NCBI GenBank assembly: GCA_002348585.1
Contig: DEBO01000114.1
Span: 3,140 to 18,387, forward strand
Length of the DNA: 15,248 bases
Direction: 5' to 3'
Origin: Alphaproteobacteria bacterium UBA2954
Lineage (GTDB): Bacteria; Pseudomonadota; Alphaproteobacteria; Puniceispirillales; Puniceispirillaceae
Each line of letters opens with the position of its first letter. Positions within the stretch are counted from its first letter, which is position 1. The notes under the pieces were generated by a model. It was not told the DNA's origin. It did no database searches and was given only the letters and a program-made list of their open reading frames with translations. Of the stretch, positions 9,794-15,248 are shown one piece after another. The translations under genes were made by a program, and so were the position numbers.

Positions 9794-10294
9794 CTAATTT
9801 GTCGTTTCAACATAGCCAGATGCACGAATCTCTCGTGCTCGTGTTAAAATAAGCTCTTCTATTTGTTTTCCCATTTCATTATCTATGCCACTATCCTGCC
9901 AGCTATTGTCAACCCGCTTCTGGACGTAAACAACAGCTCGGATCCCATCTGCTCGCAATTCACGGTCCAGAACAAACGCAGTCATTTTTATGCGTTCATC
10001 AGATGTTTTGCTCAACTGATACCATTCGGTTACAATCGTACCACCAAAGGTGTCGACATCGTCTAGGGGAATTGTTGACAAAATATCAAGGGAGGCGCGC
10101 CATAGTAGCGCGTTTATTGGAAGTCCAATTCCGCTATTTTTATCTCCTATTCCAGCGATCTTACTTAGGCTAATTCCCTGTTCAGACTTACCTGTTATAA
10201 AAGACCCGGGTCCGTCTTTATTTTTTGTCACTTGATTTTCAGGCGCACAAGAACATAGTCCAAGTAGAAACATTATCAAAACAAGCGAGCGCAA
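9794..10294 (-). CDS. DUF3576 family lipoprotein
   Basis: This matches the alphaproteobacterial DUF3576 family, whose members sit just upstream of leuS; the function is not known to me. The diagnostic core is LLWRASLDILSTIPL, then FGGTIVTEWY, then LDRELRADG, ending ILTRAREIR. I place the start at TTG 10294: GGGAG lies 9 bases upstream, and the resulting N-terminus (Met-Arg, then a hydrophobic run to GLCSC) is a complete lipoprotein signal. The frame stays open to an ATG at 10375, but that start would run through the porin terminator hairpin and spoil the signal sequence. An ATG at 10273 is a shorter alternative. This gives 166 residues. No separate promoter is evident between the terminator and this start. 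Confidence 0.82.
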   Translation of the reverse strand: MRSLVLIMFLLGLCSCAPENQVTKNKDGPGSFITGKSEQGISLSKIAGIGDKNSGIGLPINALLWRASLDILSTIPLDDVDTFGGTIVTEWYQLSKTSDERIKMTAFVLDRELRADGIRAVVYVQKRVDNSWQDSGIDNEMGKQIEELILTRAREIRASGYVETTN

Positions 10295-10310
10295 ATCAGA
10301 GTACTCCCAC

Positions 10311-10340
10311 AAAAAAAGAGGCTGGAACAATCCAGCCTCT
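10311..10340 (-). terminator. Intrinsic terminator of the porin gene
   Basis: Read on the minus strand, an 8-bp perfect stem GAGGCTGG/CCAGCCTC (9 bp with the flanking A:T pair) with a 6-base loop is followed directly by seven T residues (A7 at 10311-10317 on the plus strand). It lies 24 bases past the porin stop codon. It also lies inside the longest possible reading frame of the DUF3576 gene, which argues against that longer frame. Confidence 0.93.
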
Positions 10341-10364
10341 CTCTTATACACAATCAAAACTGTC

Positions 10365-11267
10365 TTAGAAAGCAAGTTTTAACTGAATTTCCAACTTATC
10401 TTCATCAGTACCGCCAGCATCAGCAACATCAACTTCAGACTGTGTGATTATAGCGGTGATGCCTGGAGCGACAGCGTAGGATGCGGCAATCTGACTGTGA
10501 TCAGAAATGTCAGTACCAGCGCCATCATCAAGCGAACCCATTTCATAGGCTAGCGTGATGTCACCCATTGCGTATGATGCACCATAACCGATGGCCTCTC
10601 TGTCAGCAGTAGCAGCACCACCGTTATCTCGGTCTACACTATCAACACCAAGAGAGATCTCACCGAAAGATGCACTAACACCGGCATAGGTGGCTTCTAC
10701 GGTGTTGGTTCCTTCCTTAACATATGAAGCATTAAGCATGCCCATATTGTAACCGATACCATAACCAAAATATTCGCCACTATCATCAGTGTCGGATGAG
10801 CTAACAGCTATAGTTAAACCGTCCATTACGGCGGGAAGCTTATATCCAATAGATAGATTATTGGTGCCCATGATGCCCTGAAGAGCACCAGTCTGTGAAC
10901 CTTCACCAGCTTTGTCTGATTTTGCATCGAAACCGCCAAGAGCAGTGTCGTCTCCTGCTGAGTCAAAATAAATCGTACCAAAGTCAGATGACATTGACGC
11001 GTTCAAATCATCATAAGCCTGGCCGCCGGCACCAACACCTGTTTCGTGCAAGCCATAATTCAAGGTAGTTGTGATGCCTGAATCAGTTGTGTTTGAAAAC
11101 TTGATGTTAACATCGCCTTCGGCGCCTGTGTCTGTTTCATCAGTGGTGTTTTCCCCATCAACGGTGTAAATAAAATTATACCCACCGGAGATTGAGATAT
11201 CTGCTGCATGTGCTGAGAATGAACCCAAAGCAACCAGAGCTGTAGATGCGAGAAGTATTTTACGCAT
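10365..11267 (-). CDS. Outer-membrane porin (Gram-negative porin family)
   Basis: This is an outer-membrane beta-barrel protein, presumably a general diffusion pore. It has 300 residues. A clear Sec signal peptide (MRKILLASTALVALGSF, then SAHA) has a likely cleavage site after Ala21. The mature part shows alternating strand patterns such as DISISGGYNF and ITTTLNYGL, and ends in the terminal phenylalanine (LKLAF) used by the BAM complex. There are no cysteines. By my count the mature chain has about 45 Asp/Glu against about 9 Lys/Arg, a very acidic composition. GGGAG lies 8 bases before the ATG. The gene is monocistronic, with a strong terminator and a long upstream region, as expected for an abundant protein. 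Confidence 0.88.
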   Translation of the reverse strand: MRKILLASTALVALGSFSAHAADISISGGYNFIYTVDGENTTDETDTGAEGDVNIKFSNTTDSGITTTLNYGLHETGVGAGGQAYDDLNASMSSDFGTIYFDSAGDDTALGGFDAKSDKAGEGSQTGALQGIMGTNNLSIGYKLPAVMDGLTIAVSSSDTDDSGEYFGYGIGYNMGMLNASYVKEGTNTVEATYAGVSASFGEISLGVDSVDRDNGGAATADREAIGYGASYAMGDITLAYEMGSLDDGAGTDISDHSQIAASYAVAPGITAIITQSEVDVADAGGTDEDKLEIQLKLAF

Positions 11268-11367
11268 TATTTTTCTCCCAAAAGTTAAATGTTGCTACTA
11301 TTAACAACTCACTGAAAATATCGTGTGATACGCTAGACTCAACTACTTTCCACGATCTTTTAGGTTA

Positions 11368-11396
11368 ATTAAAAAAATAATGTGGTATTTTTGCAA
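11368..11396 (-). promoter_or_regulatory. Candidate porin promoter
   Basis: On the minus strand TTGCAA (11396-11391) and TTTAAT (11373-11368) are separated by 17 bases, matching sigma-70 spacing, and would give a leader of about 95 bases before the porin ATG. A second weaker pair (TTGAGT and TATTTT, 16-base spacer) lies closer to the gene. The whole 11268-11521 intergenic region is A+T rich, so chance matches are likely. No clear promoter was found for the divergent yggS. Confidence 0.4.
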
Positions 11397-11521
11397 CAGC
11401 CCGCTTCTTTGAAATAGTCCTAACCAAAATCAATCAAAAACTAATTCTTGTTTTGTACCTAATATTTGAAATAACATTGTGCTAAATGAAATTTGATCGA
11501 GCAGTTGGATCGTGACTAAAG

Positions 11522-12190
11522 ATGCTAGAAGACATTTCAAAAGCTTTTACTCGAATAAGACGGAATGTAGATAAAGTCGTCGCTAAAAGTAATAGATCGC
11601 TTAATGAAATAACTTTGATTGCTGTGTCTAAACAGCAACAAAAAGACCGTGTAGATGCCAGCTTGGCAACAGGCCACCGTGTCTTTGGGGAAAACCGAGT
11701 TCAGGAAGCACAAAAACGCTGGTCAATCCGTAAATATGATTATCCCGATTTACGTCTGCATCTCATCGGGCCTCTGCAGTCAAACAAAGCAGCTGATGCG
11801 GTGCGGCTGTTTGACGTAATTCACACAATTGATAGACCAAAAATCGCTATTGCTGTGGCAAAAGAAGCAGCCCAGCAAAACAAGTATATTCAATGTTTTA
11901 TTCAAGTGAATACAGGGGATGAGCCACAGAAATCAGGTATTTCCCCTTGTGATTTATCTAATTTTGTTGATTTCTGCCAAAAAGAGGTCGGCCTGCCCAT
12001 CATAGGGTTGATGTGTATTCCGCCTGTTGATGAAGAAGCGGCCATTCATTTTGGTTTTCTGAATACACTGGCATCCCGAAATAATTTAACAGGCCTGTCT
12101 ATGGGCATGAGCGGTGATTATGAAGAGGCAATAAGATTTGGGGCAACACATATTCGTGTTGGCTCTGCTCTGTTTGGCTCTAGAGAGTAG
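11522..12190 (+). CDS. yggS: Pyridoxal-phosphate homeostasis protein YggS/PLPBP
   Basis: This is a PLP-binding, single-domain TIM-barrel protein of the YggS/PROSC family. It has no known enzymatic activity and is linked to vitamin B6 and amino-acid homeostasis. It has 222 residues, typical length. The PLP lysine is Lys37 in LIAVSKQ. Other family marks are FGENRVQEA, LHLIGPLQSNK, QVNTGDEPQKSGI, and the phosphate-binding C-terminal part SMGMSGDYEEAI with IRVGSALFG. The ribosome site before the ATG is weak. It is divergent from the porin and convergent with ribA, whose stop is only 14 bases away. Confidence 0.95.
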   Translation: MLEDISKAFTRIRRNVDKVVAKSNRSLNEITLIAVSKQQQKDRVDASLATGHRVFGENRVQEAQKRWSIRKYDYPDLRLHLIGPLQSNKAADAVRLFDVIHTIDRPKIAIAVAKEAAQQNKYIQCFIQVNTGDEPQKSGISPCDLSNFVDFCQKEVGLPIIGLMCIPPVDEEAAIHFGFLNTLASRNNLTGLSMGMSGDYEEAIRFGATHIRVGSALFGSRE

Positions 12191-12204
12191 AAAAATAATT
12201 CGCC

Positions 12205-13320
12205 TTACTCTGACTCAATCAGATGCCCGGTGCGCACCTTTTTTGTTTCCAAATAGTCGTGATTATGCGGGTTTGCAGGTAGACATAGACTAATTCGTTG
12301 GTTAATGGTGATGCCATATTCTCCAAGTTGGCCAAGCTTATCCGGATTGTTAGTCATCAGCTTGATGGTCGTTACCCCTAACGCCTTCAGCATAGCTGCT
12401 GCAGGGCTGAATACGCGCTCATCTGCCTCAAACCCCAGTCGGTGATTTGCATCAACCGTGTCTAATCCAGCATCTTGCAAAGCATAGGCCCTGATTTTAT
12501 TCAGCAAGCCAATATCCCGGCCTTCTTGTGCTAGATAGAGCAAAATGCCGCCGCCAGCATCCTTCATTTGTTTTAATGCGGTCTGAAGTTGCAGACCACA
12601 GTCACATTTTAGACTGCCCAGAATATCACCCGTCACACATTGTGAATGCAGTCGCACCAGAGGGGGCGTTTGGGGGCTGATCTTACCAACAAGAATTGCA
12701 AAATGTTCTTCTCTGTTGGCAGGTTGTTTAAACATTACAATCTTTGCATCAGTTGCGGCTGCAAGCGGCAACGAGGCGGCAATGCTTATACTCATTTCAG
12801 GTTCTTTATCCTCGGTGAGTTTTGCCAGTTCGTGCAAATCAAGAACAGGAATGTGAAAGCCCTCAGCCAGGCGAGCTTGTTGGCTTTGATTTCGTGCAGA
12901 AATGCGGCTAAGCAGCGCTGCTGGGATCAGTCTTACGGCTCGGAGTAGCCGGCACGCCATGTCAGGTAGGCTGTCAGCATGCTCTCCCAGGATATTTGCA
13001 TTTGCAGGTAGAAGCGTTCCATCTCCTAAGATAAGAGCTGTAATCTGACCATCATCAAAAGTTTCAGCTGGAACCGTAAAGCAACTTACCCTATCCGGAA
13101 CTGCCCGACCGAATGATTTCATATGCCGTTTGGTAAGACAGAGTGTTTCTGAGCTTATTGCAATATTTTCAAGGCGCTCTGGTACAATATCTGAAAATTC
13201 AGCAGCCCTCACCAATGCTGCCTGGCCTTTGTCATCTCGGATCATGACGGCTCCACCTCGGCGCAGGGTCATTGAAATACGGTCAAATTTAAGATCAATC
13301 CGTGATGCTGAATATTGCAT
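12205..13320 (-). CDS. ribA: GTP cyclohydrolase II RibA with N-terminal extension
   Basis: The C-terminal part (about residues 200-371) is GTP cyclohydrolase II, which converts GTP to the pyrimidine precursor of riboflavin with release of formate and pyrophosphate. The zinc ligands are Cys228, Cys239 and Cys241 in the CVTGD...KCDCG motif. It also has YLAQEGRDIGL, LNKIRAYALQD, NHRLGFEADER and LMTNNPDK. The first 200 residues are not the active DHBP synthase found in RibBA fusions: I see no intact acidic catalytic motif, only a loose RibB-like start (LRRGGAVMIRDD). From memory, alphaproteobacterial RibA proteins often have such an extension; its role is unknown to me. The ATG at 13320 is used; Met17 is a shorter alternative. 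Confidence 0.92.
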   Translation of the reverse strand: MQYSASRIDLKFDRISMTLRRGGAVMIRDDKGQAALVRAAEFSDIVPERLENIAISSETLCLTKRHMKSFGRAVPDRVSCFTVPAETFDDGQITALILGDGTLLPANANILGEHADSLPDMACRLLRAVRLIPAALLSRISARNQSQQARLAEGFHIPVLDLHELAKLTEDKEPEMSISIAASLPLAAATDAKIVMFKQPANREEHFAILVGKISPQTPPLVRLHSQCVTGDILGSLKCDCGLQLQTALKQMKDAGGGILLYLAQEGRDIGLLNKIRAYALQDAGLDTVDANHRLGFEADERVFSPAAAMLKALGVTTIKLMTNNPDKLGQLGEYGITINQRISLCLPANPHNHDYLETKKVRTGHLIESE

Positions 13321-13376
13321 TTTTTGATGACTTCATTATTGATTCATAGGCCTGAATGTCAAACTTAGCTTTTACG

Positions 13377-13405
13377 TTGTTTTCTGGCATTATGCAAATT
13401 TATAT
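13377..13405 (+). promoter_or_regulatory. Candidate promoter of the response regulator gene
   Basis: TTGTTT (13377-13382) and TTATAT (13400-13405) with a 17-base spacer resemble a sigma-70 promoter, placing a start about 45 bases before the ATG. The surroundings are A+T rich, so this is tentative. GGAG at 13448-13451, eight bases before the ATG, is a good ribosome site. Confidence 0.4.
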
Positions 13406-13459
13406 TCACTTTTTCATAAGTCTAAACTTGAAGTAAGGTCGGTTTTTGGAGTTGATATT

Positions 13460-14188
13460 ATGGATACCGAAAATTTGCCGCCCTTGACACGGATTCTCTT
13501 GGTTGATGATGATGATTATCTGCGGAGTGTTCTGTCTAGCCAACTGCGCAAAAAAGGTGTCATGGCTTTTGCAGAAGCATCCAGAGCAAGCGATGCTTTT
13601 GATCAAATTGACACATTTAAACCTGATTTGATCTTGTTGGATATGGAACTTCCTGACGGAAATGGTTTAGATGTCTGTCAACGTCTGCGAGCACATGGAT
13701 TTCAAAAACCAATTATCTTGCTTACAGGCCAAATGGATGAAGAAGATATTGTCAAAGGTCTTGATAAAGGGGCAAGTGATTATATTGCTAAACCCATGCG
13801 GTTCAGTGAATTATTTTCGATGGTATGCGCACAGCTGCGCCAATATAAGGCATCAGATGACGTAAGATTTGTGACGCAGCAGTTTGAGTTTCAGCCTAAG
13901 AATAAGACACTCACTTGTTTGGACAAACATCGCATGATTTTTTTGACAGAAAAGGAGACTATGATGCTCAAAAAGCTCTTCCAGATCTGGCCAGAAACCA
14001 TTTCAAAAGAGGGCCTTTTATCTGAAGTTTGGGGTTATCAGAACATGCTTGCAACCCATACGTTGGAAACGCATATTTATCGTCTAAGAAAGAAAATAGC
14101 CCGTTTCACGGAAGCCCAACTCATTGAAACAACACAGGGGGGTTACAGACTGGTAAAAGGAAAAGATTCGTTAGACCTTGAGCGCTGA
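13460..14188 (+). CDS. OmpR/PhoB-type response regulator (orphan)
   Basis: This is a two-component transcription factor. The receiver domain (residues about 10-125) has the acidic pocket VDDDD (15-19), phospho-acceptor Asp61 in LILLDMELP, the switch threonine Thr89 in LLTG, and Lys111 in YIAKP. The C-terminal winged-helix domain (about 140-235) has LTEKE, a transactivation-loop region LLSEVWGY, recognition helix THTLETHIYRLRKKI, and wing ending TTQGGYRL. It has 242 residues, complete. No histidine kinase gene is adjacent, so its partner and its targets are unknown. It is divergent from ribA and is the last intact gene before the decayed region to its right. Confidence 0.93.
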   Translation: MDTENLPPLTRILLVDDDDYLRSVLSSQLRKKGVMAFAEASRASDAFDQIDTFKPDLILLDMELPDGNGLDVCQRLRAHGFQKPIILLTGQMDEEDIVKGLDKGASDYIAKPMRFSELFSMVCAQLRQYKASDDVRFVTQQFEFQPKNKTLTCLDKHRMIFLTEKETMMLKKLFQIWPETISKEGLLSEVWGYQNMLATHTLETHIYRLRKKIARFTEAQLIETTQGGYRLVKGKDSLDLER

Positions 14189-14330
14189 GAAAAGGATTGG
14201 TTTTTTAGATAAAAGAGCGTATCTTCAGTGAATTTTGCTTACTTATTTTTTTGAAGTAGAATTTAATGTTGAAAGCTTATGTTCACTTATTAGGGAATTG
14301 CTTTTCTATCTCGAAGGCTAGTTCTTTGGG
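14189..14330. other. A+T-rich spacer without recognisable gene
   Basis: This stretch follows the response regulator stop and lies beyond the 3' end of the arsC remnant. It has T-runs near 14199-14204 and 14244-14250 but no stem that would make a convincing terminator. On the minus strand the arsC frame continues past its TAA for 15 codons to a TGA at 14283-14285. That tail might be the original C-terminus, but similarity is too weak to be sure. Confidence 0.5.
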
Positions 14331-14753
14331 TTAGCTTCCAACCTCAAGACTTTTTATAAAAGAAATTACGTGCTCCTTTATCTGTTCGAAGCATAATTTA
14401 AATTTTGTTGTTTTTCTGATCCGCTCCCGCCGTCTGAAGTAGGGTCCTGAACACCCCAATGTGAAGCGGATGGTTTCCTAGGCCAAATGGGGTATACTTC
14501 ACCACTGGCATTTGCGTAAACCGTTACTATCAAATCTATCTCAGAAGGCGTTTTCTCCACAAAATAAGTTCATGACTTAGATCATGCAAATGATGTATCT
14601 ATTCCTAAATTTTGCAAAATTTCAATCGTAAATGGAGCAGGCGTTAAAGTTGGATTTGAACTCGCTAAATAAGCATTTAGGCAATTTTGCACCAAGATGG
14701 TTTAATAAACCCTCAGCAATTACAAAACGAGCCAAATTTCCTGTGTAAAAGAC
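14331..14753 (-). pseudogene. arsC: Decayed arsC-type arsenate reductase (low-molecular-weight phosphatase fold)
   Basis: Read on the minus strand across three frames, about 141 codons follow the thioredoxin-type ArsC family from P-loop to C-terminus. In order: VFYTGNLAR, IAEGLLNHLGAKLPK, ASSNPTLTP, FTIEILQNLGIDTS, SKS, IDLIVTVYANASGEVYPIWP, HWGVQDP, and FEQIKEHVISFI. An extra base near 14675 and a lost base near 14401-14406 shift the frame. In-frame TGA stops at 14582-14584 and 14570-14572 replace the usual Arg (CGA) and Trp (TGG) around SKS. The P-loop cysteine (codon 14745-14747) and both redox cysteines (14516-14518, 14492-14494) now read TAC, tyrosine. The start region is lost. The product would be inactive. 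Identification is by motif recall, not a search. Confidence 0.85.
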
Positions 14754-14874
14754 TTATGTAATCAGTAATTGAGTCTTATTTAGACCGATCTGAGATCTTG
14801 TTCCATCAATACAATTATGAACAAGCCTTAGTAGAAGGACCACTCCAAAAATAGAAAGTTAAAAATCCCTAAGA

Positions 14875-14893
14875 TGGCTGGGGCGGTAGGATT
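14875..14893 (-). other. tRNA 3'-end fragment, probable att site
   Basis: The plus-strand 19-mer TGGCTGGGGCGGTAGGATT is, on the minus strand, AATCCTACCGCCCCAGCCA. This fits tRNA positions 58-76 exactly: last three bases of the T loop, five of the T stem, seven of the acceptor, G73 and an encoded CCA. The acceptor CGCCCCA with G73 is typical of tRNA-Gln. Beyond it the sequence is no longer tRNA-like, so this is a fragment. A tRNA 3' end 83 bases from an integrase start is the usual appearance of an attachment-site repeat. Confidence 0.8.
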
Positions 14894-14927
14894 AAAAGCC
14901 AGCACCCATTAAACCCCTTAAATGCTC

Positions 14928-14933
14928 TATAAT
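14928..14933 (+). promoter_or_regulatory. Candidate -10 box of the integrase gene
   Basis: A perfect TATAAT lies 43 bases before the integrase ATG. No good -35 hexamer is found at the proper distance (14905-14910 reads CCCATT), so the promoter would be weak or need an activator. Confidence 0.4.
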
Positions 14934-14954
14934 CGTTACTTGATAACAAACGCT

Positions 14955-14976
14955 ACTTAGTACAAACTTAGTACAA
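14955..14976 (+). repeat. Tandem 11-bp direct repeat abutting the integrase start
   Basis: Two perfect copies of ACTTAGTACAA lie head to tail (14955-14965 and 14966-14976), and the second ends at the base before the ATG. They occupy the place of a ribosome binding site and fall within the expected leader. They could be an operator for autoregulation, arm-type sites for the recombinase, or chance. Confidence 0.85.
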
Positions 14977-15248
14977 ATGGCAAAAAGAGCATATAGAAAA
15001 GATTATATGACCAAGATAAAGGGCAGTGCGAACTGGTATTTACAGTTCTATATCAAGCCTGATTATCGCTCTTTGCCCTTCTTTAAAAACAACCCTAAGT
15101 GGGCTACCAGACGCAACTTCCTTGAGACGTTAAAGACCCCCAATTATCAAGAAGCGTCTGTTCGCTCAGAAAGAAGGCTTCAGGAAATAGGGATAAAGGA
15201 GCGGCCTTTGCCGCCTGAACTTGCAACAGGTAAAGAGGCTTTCTTCAG
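14977..15248 (+). CDS. Phage-type (tyrosine recombinase family) integrase, N-terminal part only
   Basis: Only 90 codons are visible, running off the right edge, so the catalytic domain is not seen. The N-terminus resembles the SAM-like/DUF6538-type N-terminal region of phage integrases: a basic start, NWYLQFYIKPDYRSLPFF, then FLETLKTPNYQEAS followed by an Arg-rich helix. This is the family pattern of an aromatic strand, a 'K-S-L-x-T' like segment and a helix with paired arginines. The role would be site-specific integration and excision at the tRNA 3' end. The start at 14977 has no Shine-Dalgarno sequence; an in-frame ATG at 15007 is an alternative that also lacks a clear one. Context (adjacent tRNA fragment) supports the call more than the sequence alone. 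Confidence 0.75.
   Translation, partial: MAKRAYRKDYMTKIKGSANWYLQFYIKPDYRSLPFFKNNPKWATRRNFLETLKTPNYQEASVRSERRLQEIGIKERPLPPELATGKEAFF

Larger units (their letters stand above)
14875..15248. mobile_element. Left end of an integrated element (genomic island or prophage)
   Basis: The boundary is inferred from the tRNA 3'-end fragment next to an integrase gene that reads rightward, away from the fragment. The fragment is in the orientation expected for a displaced tRNA end, so the intact minus-strand tRNA should be at the right end of the element, outside the window. The core genes stop at 14188, and the stretch between them and the fragment is decayed. Cargo and length cannot be judged here. Confidence 0.65.

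Noticed and set aside
12184..12211. Inverted repeat AGAGTA/TACTCT at the yggS-ribA junction as a bidirectional terminator
   Set aside because: The stem is six A/T-heavy pairs with a 16-base loop and no following T-run in either direction.
14378..14560. 60-codon minus-strand frame as a stand-alone small protein
   Set aside because: It is the middle and later part of the arsC pseudogene, bounded by an acquired stop and a frameshift, with a GTG that is not a real start.
14762..14854. 30-codon plus-strand open frame between the arsC remnant and the tRNA fragment
   Set aside because: It has no start codon with a ribosome site and no recognisable similarity. It might be the tail of another decayed gene, but it cannot be supported.
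14878..14903. GCTGG/CCAGC inverted repeat over the tRNA fragment as a terminator
   Set aside because: It is only five pairs with a long loop and no T-tract; the tRNA match explains the sequence better.
1..15248. CRISPR array, intact tRNA or rRNA gene, insertion sequence, or DnaA-box cluster
   Set aside because: No regularly spaced repeats, complete cloverleaf, transposase frame or group of TTATCCACA-like boxes was seen on either strand by eye.

Overview
The window looks like an alphaproteobacterial chromosome segment of modest G+C content, probably marine. The evidence is gene order and protein style: mnmE-mnmG-rsmG-parA-parB facing a convergent DUF3576-leuS-lptE-holA block is the usual alphaproteobacterial arrangement. 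A SAR116-like (Puniceispirillum-type) source is my guess from general resemblance and has not been tested.

Layout. Bases 1-5649 (+) hold the tRNA-modification and chromosome-partition cluster: mnmE (5' end outside the window), mnmG, rsmG, parA and parB. A perfect 16-bp parS palindrome lies inside the rsmG coding sequence, and a one-mismatch copy lies in the mnmE-mnmG gap. Bases 5655-10294 (-) hold a lipoprotein DUF3576 gene, leuS, lptE and holA, tightly packed and running toward parB. Bases 10365-11267 (-) encode a very acidic outer-membrane porin with a strong intrinsic terminator. A divergent intergenic region follows, then yggS (+), convergent ribA (-) with an N-terminal extension, and an orphan OmpR/PhoB-type response regulator (+).

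From 14189 to the right edge the character changes. There is no intact gene for almost 800 bases. This stretch holds a decayed arsC-type arsenate reductase pseudogene (-). It has two in-frame stops and two frameshifts, and all three functional cysteines have become tyrosine. Next comes a 19-base copy of a tRNA 3' end (positions 58-76 in tRNA numbering, probably tRNA-Gln). Then the 5' end of a phage-type integrase gene starts, directly preceded by a tandem 11-bp repeat. I read 14875 as the left boundary of an integrated element that runs out of the window to the right, with the intact tRNA expected at its far end.

How the genes work together: MnmE and MnmG jointly modify wobble uridine 34 of tRNAs. 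RsmG methylates 16S rRNA. ParA, ParB and parS segregate the replication-origin region. HolA is part of the replicase clamp loader, LeuS charges tRNA-Leu, and LptE and the porin belong to the outer membrane. I found no convincing undescribed multi-gene system in the visible bases. The accessory element at the right edge is where one could lie, but only its first 90 or so codons are shown.
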